From Centropus unirufus (Eukaryota > Chordata > Aves > Cuculiformes > Centropidae), in contig VYZI01000040.1 of NCBI GenBank assembly GCA_013397695.1, forward strand, positions 2,153,376 to 2,217,375: DNA of 64,000 nucleotides, read 5' to 3'. The number at the start of each line of letters is the position of its first letter. The first letter of the stretch is position 1. The position numbers and the translations under genes were made by a program. This document shows, in pieces, positions 25,182 through 37,900 of the stretch. Under the pieces are notes generated by a model that saw nothing but the letters and a program-made list of their open reading frames with translations, searched no databases and had not been told where the DNA came from.

Positions 25182-28100
25182 TGAACCATCAATGTCTTCA
25201 GTGTCTCTGCAGCACAGAAGCTGGTAGTTCTTCCCCCTCCCCCATCATTTATGCTCATGCCTACTCTTTTATAAATTATTGGCATGTTCCCTAGTTAATT
25301 CTTTGACAACAACAAGCAGCTTGTATCTAGTTTCAGTAGACAGTAGTTTCCCTGGGATAAATATCTTATTGCCTTTGCATCGCTCCATTGTCTTGGCTTC
25401 TATGACCCCTGCTTTTCACTTTGTAAATCAATATTAAAAATAAATCATGAAGGACAGAGACAAAATGTTTTGTTCTTTTACAGGAATTAATGTTATCTGG
25501 ATGATACAATTGAGAGCAGAAGGAGAAGGACTGGGTTCATCTGTTTTTAAGGAAGAAGCAGAAGGGTTAAAAATAAGTCTAGCTTAAAGGTTAATGAATA
25601 GGATGGATATAATCCAAGTGAGGTACAAGATGGGTGTGTCTGCTTTGGGAAGGGGATGCCCTTATGATGATGATAGAAAACTGATTACAGGCCTTGATTT
25701 TGAGGGGTGAAGGTGATTTTACTGAAGTTTTATGAGCATGCACCCTTGGTTTTCCTGTTGAGATGCTTCAGTAGGGGGAGATGGGCTTGAGCCTAATGCT
25801 AAGCGAGACAGGGTAAAGGAGGAACAGAAAGACCTGAGCTAAGTGAATCAGCTCATCCTGCATTTTGCCTTTGTGCTACATTAGAATGTGGAAATGCTGC
25901 TCTGAGAGAGACACCTTTTCTTGATAGTGTGATCAAGCTACCCCACAGACTCTAGAGCGGTAGGTGGTAGGGCACATAGATAGCGATATTTTTCATCTTT
26001 AACTGAGATTTCTGAGCCTTGTCTGTATGAGATGAACTCTCCCTGACTGGAGTTACCTGGAGGTAACTTAGAGGCTGAGACAGCGAGATGTGCAACTGGA
26101 GGAACTGGGCTCTTCCACTGGGGGCTGTTTATGCTGCTGCCTGCTAACCTCAACAGCCAACAACAAAGTGTGTCTCTGCTGGGTCTGCAAAGAGGTCTGC
26201 TGTGATGTAAATTCTGCTCCTTTTCCTGATGGGTTGGTACCCACCTCTGCAGCCAATGACTGGTAACGTCGCTGCCCCTCTCAAAGGAAGAAATGGGATT
26301 TCATTGCCTTGCCCCCCAATGTATACCCAGCATCTGGAAGGTGAGGGTTCTCCCTATCCTGTCCTGGTACTGTTATGTTTTGCTTCCCTCTCAATTGATT
26401 GCTCAGGTGTTTATTAACTTAACTAATTTATTTATTAACAGAGATATTTAAGTGTGGTTAATTCCATCGTTTCAATGTTACTATTTTTTGGAGACAGTCT
26501 CTCTGTTTGGTCACTTGCAGGGTCTTCTGCTGCTGCAGCAAAATTTCAAATTCAAGGTCTTGCTCATAAATATTTTAGTATAACGTTAAAATTTAAATAT
26601 TTTAAAATATTTTAGTATAAAATCAACTGTTGTTGTAAAAGGCAAAAGGCTCTACTATTCAGAGTTTGTTCTTTTTCCAATGAAACTGCATTCTGTAGTA
26701 ACTTCAGGCTGGGAGGAAGTTGCTATTTCAACCTCTGAAGAGCTTCAGGAGGCACTTCTGAAAATAAATAAAACCTAATAAATCCTTTCCCCAGAGTAAT
26801 AAGTTTTGTTTTACCAGAAGATTTATTGTACGTAAAGATTTGCGTTTGATTTCAGAAGCCCCTTTTGATCCTGATGAAGCAGATGACAATACCATTGGGG
26901 TTACCTTCGCGTGGGCCTCATCACTTGGGTAGAGCCTGGTGCTTCTTACTATGGTGTTGCTGGCTTCTGTTAACCTCTGGGCTCCTTCTCAACCTCATCA
27001 GCAAGAGGTTGTAAAAGAAGCTTTAGTGACTGATAAAGAGCTGTATTTCAAAATCTGTAGAGGCTCGGATTTACTGGGGAAGCTCAGTACACGATGCATC
27101 ATTTTCTCTGGAGCCCTCTGCACCTGAAGTAGATCTTTTCCAAAGACCCCTTCAGCTTCCCAGCATCATGAGCTGGGCATACTGGTTGTTGGAAGGCTTC
27201 GATGTGTTGGCACCCTGCATGCGTTTGCAGGTGTGTTTGATGTTTGTGGTGCCAGGAGCAGCTCCTCGCACGACTGAGCTGCCATAAGTCACTGCAGCAC
27301 TTGGGAATATTGACATAGATTTGTGGCAAGGGGTATGGGTGCCCATTTAAAGTCTTTAATGGGTTGTGAGCATCACTTGTGCTTAATCACTGATACTGTA
27401 TCTGTTTAGTTAACAGAGAAGATACACAGTACTTCCAAGAATGCCTATATAATATTGGAAGCTTTTGTTAAGCTTATGGAAGCCATAGAATTTAGTGAAA
27501 GAATTTTTTTTAGTGATGTTTTACTTGTATTGCAAAATTCCTCTCACTTGAGATTTTAAAAGTGAGAATATTGCTCCCATCAGAAGCTCTAACAACAGAA
27601 GACAATAAACATCCTTCCCATTTCCTTGGAACAGAGTTCTCTAGAGTTCCTGAGAGGCAATTCTTACTATATTTATACAGCATTCTGTTAAATTTACTTT
27701 GAAATGAAAAGCAGGTATTCCCAGGTCTGCTGCTCAAGTATTGTTCTTGCAGTGCAATTATGTTTTTCTCCTAAATCTTCTGACACGTAGGGATAGCCGT
27801 GAAGTTAAAATAATAGTAAAAAACAGGTTAAAAAAAACAACAAAAAAACCCACTCGGAAGCAAAACCAAAGCTACCAAGCATGTATTCCCCAAACCTTCT
27901 TCCACTCTGCTCCCACTGTGTCCTTACTCCCACCCACCTCAGTAGAGGAGGCACATTCTTTCCAGACAAGGTGGGGGGAGACTTGCCCATAATTTTTCTT
28001 TCAGATTTAAAAAAAAATGATTTTTTTTTCAGTCTAAATCAATGAAAAAAAAAAGTAATAATGAAAGAGCAAATTGTTTGTGTGTACTTAAAAGTTTGCC

Positions 28101-29463
28101 AGCAAGTGAATAGTGTGTTTTTAACGGAGGCAGGAATTTGCAGAAAATGGAAGGCTGCAGAATATCCGTGGCTGTTGCAGAGTCCTTTTTGCAGTCTGTA
28201 GAGGGTTTCTGGCACCAGTACTGAACACCGTGTTTCAGAGTGAGCTTCCTCTCTTAAAGCTCTGTGCTGGAGATGAGTGATGGACTGGCAAGCACAAATG
28301 TGCACTGGGAGGCACAGGGAAGGGAAGCCTGAGCTCAGTTAAGTGGAAGGCACATCATTGATTTCTGCAAGAAAAATTGATTAATCATAAGTAAAGAAAA
28401 AAAAAAGCTGAGCTTGTTTAAAATGCAAGGTAGCAAAACAAAAACTCAGTCAGGAGGCTGTGCAAGGCCGTAAATGTAGCGCCGGTATATGGATGCACCA
28501 GACTTTTAATCAAAAGAGTAATTTTATCCTGAAGAAAGCATCTTTGGGGAACAGAAGGAAATTGGAAGAACAGAGCTAGTGCTTTATGGTCACCTGTCTT
28601 TATATTTCATTTTTTCTATCCTTGCTGCCATACATCAAGCTGCATTTGCAGTCTGCTGTTGGTGTTCAGTTCTGTGACTCTGGGTGGATGTTTACTGGGC
28701 TTTTAGTTACTTCTGTAGTAACCACTGTTGACTTCTGGTTTGAAAGTTCTTGGTATGAGAAACCAAACAAGGTACTGAGGCTGTTTATTTAATAAATGTG
28801 TGGAAACTAAAAACTTTGCAGGGGTTTTTAAGAGCAGACATCCATAGTGCCAGCAGGCAAAGCGCAGGCTGGCTGCTTGTGATGAGCAGCACCCTGACCC
28901 CACTGGGTCTGTTGTTTCCTTTGAGTGACTGGACTAGGAATGAATCTGTGAAATACTGCTGAAGGTGAAACCCAGTTTGTTACAGAATATGATTTTCTTT
29001 GTCTTATCCAGCCAGCTCATTGAGAATCCAGCCTACATTCATTTTTGTTTGTCATTTGTGTCCTGGTTTCTGTGTTACATGATGTAGCAGCTCAATTCTG
29101 GGGTAGGGAACAGCTTTCTACACCGTGCAGCAGTAGCTGCATTTTGATCCACTCATAGCTACATTTCTGCAGCCAACCCTTGTTATTGTAAAGACTCCAG
29201 TAAATCGGGTATTTTTTTGGTAAGTATCCTTGGAATGTAGTTAGCTTTAAAACTTTTGTACACAGCAAAAGCCACATTAATAATATTGTAAAGTTGGAGA
29301 AAAGCAAAGTGCTTTGTTTTGTCCTGAGATTCACTTCCCATCATTATAGAGTTCTTGCGTAATTTCCTCTGGAACCTTAATTTGATGGAAACTGTCATTT
29401 GACTGTCGATTTCACCGCTTTGACACCTTTAAAAAATTCCCTCCAGTGATGTGTGCTACAAAC

Positions 29464-29468
<5 letters not shown>

Positions 29469-29501
<33 letters not shown>
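29469..29501. repeat. 33-base poly-T tract
   Basis: An uninterrupted run of 33 T lies five bases before the assembly gap. It may be a simple homopolymer or the reverse-complement poly-A tail of an inserted sequence hidden by the gap. True length is uncertain because such tracts are poorly resolved by sequencing. Confidence 0.85.
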
Positions 29502-29504
<3 letters not shown>

Positions 29505-29506
29505 GC

Positions 29507-29577
29507 NNNNNNNNNNNNNNNNNNNNNNNNNNNNNNNNNNNNNNNNNNNNNNNNNNNNNNNNNNNNNNNNNNNNNNN
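29507..29577. other. Assembly gap, 71 N
   Basis: Seventy-one consecutive N interrupt intron 1 immediately after the long poly-T. The missing sequence is probably more homopolymer or a short insertion. Open frames spanning this gap on either strand are artefacts. Confidence 0.99.
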
Positions 29578-32421
29578 ATATTGCAAAGCAAGTTATCAGA
29601 GCAGCTTAGTGATCTGCGATTTTTTTTTTTTGGTGAAAGTTGTAGGCTTTTTTTTTTTGTGAGTGTGTGGGTGCCAGATGATCCAGGCTTCATCAGAGCC
29701 AGGCAGCTTTTGAAGGGCTCTGTGCAAAGAGGCACAGATGGTGGAGCTCCTTTGGTGATCAATGCCAAAGGCTGCTGCATACATGACCAGCTTGGACATA
29801 CGGCATTGGCAGGGAGGGAATGTTGGAGCTTGGGTGGTTGGGGAACACTTTTGTCTGAGGGATCCTTGAAATAACTGGGTGCAAAATAACTGTGTGTGTG
29901 TAATTGCCTGGTGAACTTCCTTAACGTGGAGGACTGCCTTCCTCTGCAGCACATTTCTGAGGACAGTGAAGACCATTTGTGGCCTGATTTTTCTATGGTC
30001 ACTTGGTTTATAGTGGCTGCAGCATATGTTTTTGCCTCCTCCAGAGACGGAGAGTATGCATCCATGATTTCTGCTGCTTTATCTTTTCCTTGTTTTGTGT
30101 GGTTGTACTTCTTGCTTGGCAGAGGGCATGGAAAACCCTACATAAAGTGGCTTTTTTTTTTTTAATGGAAGAGAGAGGAAGCTGGGAAGGATCTTGTAAC
30201 CCTTTGCCAACCTACAGCGAATTTGTCCACTGAGCCTTCTGTCCGTCCTTCTTATAAGTTCTGTGATAGTCCATGGCACAGAGGAACAGACCTCCATGCC
30301 TCATTGGTTTTGTTTACCCGAGGTCCCAGGGTGCTGGCTCTGGTGAGAACAACAGCAGTTTCTCTCTAGAAGACTGAGGGCTGTTTGCACTGTCGGCCAA
30401 AGTGCCCATCGGCTGAATTTGAGTCTGCTTTATAGCAGTTGAAGCCAACTTGAGCTGGTGCTACCATTGGCATTGCTTTTCCCACCCCCTTGTCCCTGCT
30501 GTGCTTCGATTTGTCGCAGAGGCAGCATTTGGGAGCTGCTTCCCTGCAGAATGGGTGAAAGCTGAGTGAGGAGACAAGAAACAGCAAAAGGAAAAGACCG
30601 AGGTGGTACTGAGGGCTGCAGGAGCAGAGTTTGGGGAGGCGTGGGGAAGGGATCTTGCTGAATGTGCTGGTGTTCCAGGGGCTGCCTGCCTCAGCATCCC
30701 CAGGGACAAGTTACACTGGCTGTGGGTCAGTGTGAGGTTTGCAGTCCCATCCTGGAGGGCTGTGTTCCACCCAGGGACACATCACACATCACACCTGCGT
30801 TGTGATTTGAGCTTTGCTGATGTTGCCGTGCTGTCCCAAGAGGAATGTGCCTGACAGGCCAGACCTGGAAACACCTCGGCCTCCTCTCCATCCCCTCTGC
30901 CTCGGGGCAGCCCAGTTGTTGCTTCAGTTGCTTTCTCTGTCCCTCTGGTCACCTGTGCCCCCTGCACCAGGAAGCAGATTCTGCAGGTGTTGGGACAGAA
31001 ATAAGTTACCCTCAATATGTTGGCATTGACATTTTGTTTTGAAGGCTGAACAGGTGAATACTAGGTTCTTACGTGTGCTTCGTTCTCCCTCCTGCTTTCC
31101 AAAAACAGCTGGAAGAAACCTGTATTGTGAATCACAAAATGACTTTAGTCAGGTTTTTATTTTGAAACAAAAAAACTTTCCAGTATTACTTCAAACAGTG
31201 TAATCGGAATAGTTTTATTGGCATAAACAGGAACAGAATCAGCAACAAAATTGTATATACAAACCCTCAATGGGTGGGTGGCTCAGACCTTTGTGATGTT
31301 TTTCCTAGGGGCAGGCAGTACTGCTGTGCTGGGGAACATCACGTGTCACCAGCAGTTGTCACCTGCATGTTGTAGCTGACCAAAACTTCTGGTGATAATA
31401 TTACATTGAAATTGCTTGATTTATCCCTGCCGTCTCCGAAGCCATATGTGAAAAGTCTGAGAGTTTCCTGTTAGTTGTCCTCCAATGTAAACTGAATCTG
31501 CTCTCATCGGGTGAAGGGCGGAGTTACAGGAATTAATAAGCTGGCTGTTGTATGGATTTCTGCATAAAATGACAGACTTTCATTACACCAACTGCCCTGC
31601 ATCACAGCACAGAACCTGCTTTATAGCAAAATGACAGTTTTTTCTCTCTACTTATCCCCTGGGTTTGGAACCCGATGTATCTCTGAACTTTGTTTATTTA
31701 CTTTGCTTCCTGAGAGCTTCTTGTGTTCTTGGAGGTTAAAATTTTGCAAATGTGTGTTAACATTGGCCCATTGTATAGACAAAGCATGCAGGAATTTCAC
31801 CAGAATAAAACATGCTCCTCCATGCCAAGTTAAAGTGAGGGTGAGCAAGAAAAAACAACACAGATCAGCTATGCACACGCCTTGGCAGAAGGCAAGGGCT
31901 CCTCATGCTATGTCTACCATCACTGCCTGAGCCTGGCAAAACATTCCTGTAGCGTATGTACCTGGCTTCTCAGGCAAATAATGAGCAGGGTTTAGTGTGG
32001 CAGTCAAGAAGCTGAATCTCCCTGGAGCTGGGCTTACTTTATCCTGACTTCAGGGCTGTTTGAACCACACCAGTTGTATGGCTGCGCGTTTATCTTGGCC
32101 TCTTAGAGTAGTCTCTCTTGGGTTTAATCTGTAATCAAAAGAGAATGTAAAAAGTGGAAGTCTCAAGTAACCTTTACTGGATTCCCTTTTGCCTTTAAAA
32201 TTTGAAACAAGAGAGACTTATGTAGAGAGAAATATTCTAAAGCTAAGTATGAGTTAATTGTGCAAACCCCTCTGCTAAGCTTCTCTCCTGTATTTGAGCT
32301 ACACTGTGAAAATTTGAGATGTGAGTTGTAGTCCAAAGACAACAAAGATAGACTATATTTTCAGTGTTCAACTGCAAGGATGATTTTTTCGTCTAAAGGA
32401 TGGAAATTGTTAGTAATGACA

Positions 32422-32481
32422 TTTTTCTTTTTTTTTTCTTTTTTTTCTTTTTTGTGTGTTTTTTTTTTCTTTTCTTTTTCC
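32422..32481. repeat. T-rich pyrimidine tract
   Basis: About 60 bases are almost entirely T with scattered C and one GTGTG interruption. It is low-complexity sequence with no coding meaning. Confidence 0.85.
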
Positions 32482-32793
32482 TGTGCCACATCTGTACTGT
32501 GCTTAGAACTGCTTCTTCACATCTGCAAAAGATGGCTGAGCATCACCCACTGAACTGCAAGCTCTACCCTCCCTCGTGCTTGCTCCAGCTAACCCATGTA
32601 TCATCCCTGTAATTTAGACTCTTTAGACATCTTGGTGTGGGACAAAACCCCCAGGTCTCTGAAGGGACTGCAGTGGCAGCGGTTTGTGTAATTTCCCCAA
32701 ACTCTTCCACTGTTGGTTAGAGGATAGTGATGTTTACTTCTGGTCTGAAACTCTATTTTATTTTCTTTTTTTGGCTTCAGAGGCATCAGGAGA

Positions 32794-32814
32794 GGGAGGG
32801 TGGGGGGTGAGGGG
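32794..32814 (+). other. G-quadruplex motif in intron 1
   Basis: Four G runs (3, 3, 6 and 4 bases) are separated by loops of 1, 1 and 3 bases. Such short loops usually favour a stable quadruplex. The motif is on the PARD3 sense strand, so it could fold in DNA or pre-mRNA. It lies in otherwise AT-rich intron, far from any exon. Confidence 0.7.
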
Positions 32815-34919
32815 AGAAGAGTCCTGCTTCTATGCAGTGCAGGCAGTAGAACAAACATGAAGTCTGGACTTCAGCCCCATCAGAGAAGTGGAAATTATTT
32901 CTCATTTCATATGAGCATGCACCAAAATAGGCTGCAGACATTCCTGTTCCAGAATTAAAAGTAGTTAACATTGGACTGACAGGTTGCAGGCACCTCTTAC
33001 TTGCTGGACACCCCCATAGGCGCGCAATCTTCTCTGGAAATAATCAGGTTTTAGGGAAGTTGGTTAGGTAGGTCACTATAATTTCAAGCAGATCAGCTGT
33101 GAGCTGTAAGATTTCTAGGGCATATGCTCTGCAGGATGCACCGCTGGGAGGTGGGAGGTCCTGGAGCACAGCACTACTCTGCAGGGTGCTCCACAAGCTG
33201 CATCTCCTTTCACCCAGATGCCAAATGTCTTAATCACTGACACTGGTGTCTCTTCTAGCAAATCTTCAAACCAAAGGAAATTTTTACCAAAGCTGGCATT
33301 TTTATTTCAAGTTTGGCTTTCAAGAAGCTGCGTTTAAGAAAGATTTCTCCTAATGGTGAGGATTCCTTGTAGCTCTACACTGCCTATATTTTTCTTCTTA
33401 CGAATGGCAAATTTGTAATTTATTCCTAATTCTTGTCTTGTACTTTGTCTTTCTAGAGAGGAAGGGAACTGCATTTCTAGTGTAACAACCTGCAAGCTGT
33501 GAACAGTGAAGTAAAATAAGAAAATAAGAAGGGTAGCATAGGTACGAGACATCCAGCAAAACAGAATGTTATTGGGACTAAATTTTGTGTTCATTGCAAA
33601 CCTCCTGATGAAATCCACGCATGTGAGCTTGGAGCAGAAGCTGGGCCTAGCTGAGGATGTTGCTGTGTGTCCGACCCCCCTCCTGCATTACTGTGCGTAT
33701 GCTGTGGTTTTGGCTCCCCACCTACTTTATGGCCCTGCGATCTGTTACATCTACAGGTATACACAGTCTGGTTTTTAAATTGGGGACTAAACGAATAAGT
33801 TTTTTGCCTCCCCTTTGTGTTCAGCACTGATGCATATAAATCCAGCAACATTCCCCTTCTTGCTTTGATTTTAAAGATGTGTGGCGCTGTGAATTGGAAA
33901 TGCTGCCTACTTGGAAGATAGCAAAGGCCCCTGGCCAGCTTTATCTGTAGCTCGCAGCTGGTAGGTCCTGCTCTGTGCATTACTGAAGGAGGGAAGTTCA
34001 TGACCTCTCCATATCTGAACAGCTCGCTATATATGGACGAGGATTCTCTGGGAATTCTTGCAGCAGCCTGTCCGGTACAGCTGTGGAGCAGCTCGGTCCC
34101 CAGGCAATGATTTAGGTGCTGTCTGTTAGTGACTTGTGCCTCTAGCTGGCATGTCCCATGTCCCAGGCACTGGGACATTTGTCTGAATGCAGCTGGGAGT
34201 TATGAGGCTGTAGGAAAAAAACCCATAAAGGCAGCGGTAAGACTTTCTGGTGATTTGAAGAATTCCCAACAAGAAACTAAGCTCCTCTGTGCCTGGAAAA
34301 TGAAAATGTGTGTTCAGGCTCTTGAAAATTATTTTCTTTCACTCAATATTTTCAGTGGTGTAATCAATATGTAGTACTTATTTTCCCTTACAGAGTTAAA
34401 ATAGAGCATGACAGAAATCTGAGAATCCACATTCCTTGTGGCAGATTTCCTCTTTAAGTACAATATTCTTGGCTTTAAAAATAAGAACTGGAGAGTGGGT
34501 TTTATATATACAAGGCTGCTATTTTGATGCTTGCAAGCTTCTGTCAGTCCAGACATTTTGCTGTTTAAAAAAGTGTGAGGGATTTTTTTAAAAAATGTAT
34601 TTTTATCCCAGGTATTGAAACTTGCGTTTTATTTTTGACAGTGCTGTTATTAGCATAGAAAAGAAGGGACATAACAAAGGCTTGTTGATTGCTAGGGGAA
34701 AACTCATGAAGTCAAATTAACGAATTTGAAGTTTTTTTGCAAAAAGACATAGATGGAGGCTGTGGTTTAATGATTCAAAACTTGTTAGATTGATGCAGTA
34801 ATGGCTGACGAGCTGTGAGTGTGTGCTAGCTAAAGGATATGTTGAAACAGTCAAAAGGATGTAATTTTAACCTATTTCTGTTCTACAAGCTCTTGTATTT
34901 TTGCTTTACTGCATGCTGC

Positions 34920-34947
34920 AGAACAACAAATTTTTTTTTGTTGTTCT
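34920..34947. repeat. 11-bp inverted repeat around T-run
   Basis: AGAACAACAAA (34920-34930) pairs perfectly with TTTGTTGTTCT (34937-34947) around a loop of six T. It is a small AT-rich hairpin of unknown significance. Confidence 0.75.
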
Positions 34948-37900
34948 TGGATGGAAGATACAATGTACAAAACAGCACTGGTTTTGCATGAGTTGTTCAA
35001 AGTTAGCAAGAGATGCTGTCACCTTATTCTCTTTGCATTTTGGTGGTGCATGAACTGTAGAGAGCCCAGGTGAATAATGTAAACAGGTTTCCTGAAAAAA
35101 GTTTGTATAGTTTTTAAGAGCCTGTTTGTTACAGCTCCTTAGACAGGGTTTGTTGCTTGTTCTCCTTAGTCTCAAATATACTGCTTTTGTTTTAAAGGAG
35201 TCAGTTACAGAAAATAAAATTTGCAATACTCAGCCCCCCACCTCTTTCCTGTGAACATGTGAGCTGTGCATAAATTAATAAGAGCTTTTTTCTAATTGTT
35301 TTTTGCTTTAATCAATCCCTTCTGGAACTTCTTTTTGCTGTTACTTACGAAGAATTCTCAGATTCTATACATACGAGTGTGTGTGTCAGCGTACAACTTC
35401 ATTATGTTGTTACATTGAAAACTTTTTCAATAAAGCCAAATTCTCAAAGCAGTAATGAACTAAAAACTGGAGAGAGATTTCAAACTCATGTTTGACCGAG
35501 GAGAAGATGCTTTAATGTCTAGCAGAAGAGAAGAGAGATAATCATGTGGGTTTTACAGCGCTTGAAAGTATAATTATAGGCGGAATATTGTGGTGCGTTT
35601 GAGGGTATTTCTAACATTGTTTCTCTGCCTGCAGTTGCAGTCAGATCTCTGGATACTCTACCAAGGCTTTGTTTCAAAGATGGGAATTTCTAATGTAGAC
35701 CACATTGTAAGTTATGGCTGAGAACACTGAAGTGTCGCATCATTCTTATGTTAATCAAACCTTCTAGAGATACAAATTGTGGTGCCCTGAGCTGAAAAAA
35801 TTAAGCAGTTTTTACAGTTGCCTCTGTGATGTACTCTCAGCTCAGCTGAGAAGACTTAAAGGTTTACTTTTTGTTCAAAATCGGGCTTGGCATTGCTTCA
35901 CTGGTTTTAAGGGTTATTATTATTATTTTTTTTTGCTGTTGCTTTCTTTTTCTGGTCAGGAAGAATAGCTGGTTTTGCTTCTCTCTTAATCAACTCTCCT
36001 GCTTAAATTTTGACGAGTGCAGACATGCTGGGAGAGATTTGAGCAATTTTGAAAGATGTGTAATGGGTTAGAGTTCAGTGTGCTGCTGCTAGCTGCTCCC
36101 TCTGGCTGGAGGTGACACAGGAGAAGATAAGGAAGTAAAAGATTTTTAATGTTACCCCCGTCTTCCTGTGCGAATGGATTTGTTTCCTGGGCTTAACTTG
36201 GCAATCCTTACTTTGGGCACTAATGCAGCTAGGTCTGTGAGGGTATTGTGATGTCGGGTTGGAAGGAATACTGATGTAATAAATGGAAGGGGCACATTTT
36301 TAAATCAGCTTTTTCTGATAGCTATAGTCTGTGTTGCTTTAACATCTTGGAAGGGCTTTCTTCTTTCTAATGCTGGCCAAGTATGGATGTGACGGTGAGC
36401 CGTAAGTGAGGATGATGAGATGGGTGGGTTTTGATAAGCTGGAGGGAAGATGGCAGTGTATTGAGCAACTGAGAGAGTGGCAGGTGGTTTTCGATATTTA
36501 CACCAAATTCGAAAACTGGAAATGAGCTTGAAGGAGGAGTTTGAAAACAAGGAGAGTCACTGGTAAGGTGAGGGTTCAGGGCAAAGAGGGGAGCTAAGGT
36601 TTTCCTGTTAATGGGCTCTGTTCACTGCTCAGGAGCATGGGAGTGGGATTCTGTTTTCATCTGGTTAAAGTGGGGTTAGCCTCATGCTTAGACCAGACCT
36701 GGTCTGAGTTATTGATTTGGAAAAGAGGATTATTGAGGGTTTGTGAGGAGGAACAGTGACTGATGACCCGTGAACAAAACACGTGAGCAAAATGAAATAG
36801 CAGAAGTAAAATTTGGAGTTGGTAGCACTGAGCATTAGTTCTGTCTTTGGTGACATCTCCAGCCTGCTATGGGGCTAATTGCATTTCATCTTAAATGTGG
36901 CAATACCCTGCAACACAGGGAGACAGCGGGAGGACAGCCCCGGTAAACCTAAGGTTACCTGAGGGTCAATTTTTAGAAGGGTCTTTATCTTTAGAAGTTA
37001 AGAATACTTTTGAAAACAAAGCAAATAATCCTTGAGATTACTGTTTAAGAGTTTGGTTTTCCCTCCTGACCCTGAAGTGGATTGCTGTGTTGCAGTTTCT
37101 TCTCCGAGTTAGCAGGAATTCGAGCCCTGAATTCAAAGAGATTGACAGATCTGTTTTATTTAACCTTATAATTGTGATGATAATAGTTGAATTTATATTG
37201 TGATTTTTCTCAAAGTTTCAGATAGACACCATGCATGTTTGGAGGTGAGTACTACACACTTAACTCAGTGCCCCAAGAAGGTATTGAAATTACACTGCTT
37301 CAAGAAAATTGGGCAGTTAGGAAAAGTAAAAGCTAAATATTATTGTTAAAAATTGTTCCCCAGAGATGAAAGTAAGTCCTGTTTTGTTTAAAGTATCTTG
37401 GAAAGTATTGAACAGATTAATTAACACGCTGCTATGATTATTTCCACATTTCTTTTGGAGATGTTAACTGGAAACCAATTTTCTTTGCTGTGTTTGTCCT
37501 GGAGGCACTTGACTGTTTTTAACAGGTATTGTTTCACTCTTCCACGAGTGTCTGGTCCATCTGGGTGAGGTGGTGGTGTGCACGGCTCCTCCGGCCTCAT
37601 GGCACTGTCCTCAGGCAAAGCAGAAAGCTTTTTCTGAGCTATAATGTACTGGTAGGCATGGAGAACAATGGAAGGGAGTATAGATATAGTTTTGGGAGTG
37701 CTTTTACAGTGCACAGTGGAAACTCGTGAAGTTTTCAGTCCCCCACTCTATTAAGCAGGATTTCCCTGCCACAGAAATGAGGAGTGCTCCATATGTCTAT
37801 TCTGGGTCCTGGGACGTGGTGTTGAGCTGTAGGTGTTTTTCAGCATATGTTAGTTTGTCACTTGTATTTGTGCCATATGCCAGCTCGATCCAACAGATGA

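Larger units (their letters stand above)
22203..29468 (+). other. PARD3: PARD3 intron 1, block 3: no gene seen
   Basis: AT-leaning intronic DNA containing two small tandem duplications (23745-23825 and 25120-25181, listed separately) and a T/G-rich stretch with a 14-base poly-T at 23912-23925. Open frames are short and unrecognisable. I see no mobile element. Confidence 0.65.

Noticed and set aside
29412..30065. 217-codon minus-strand frame
   Set aside because: It runs through the N gap and poly-T, producing X residues and polylysine, and is an artefact.
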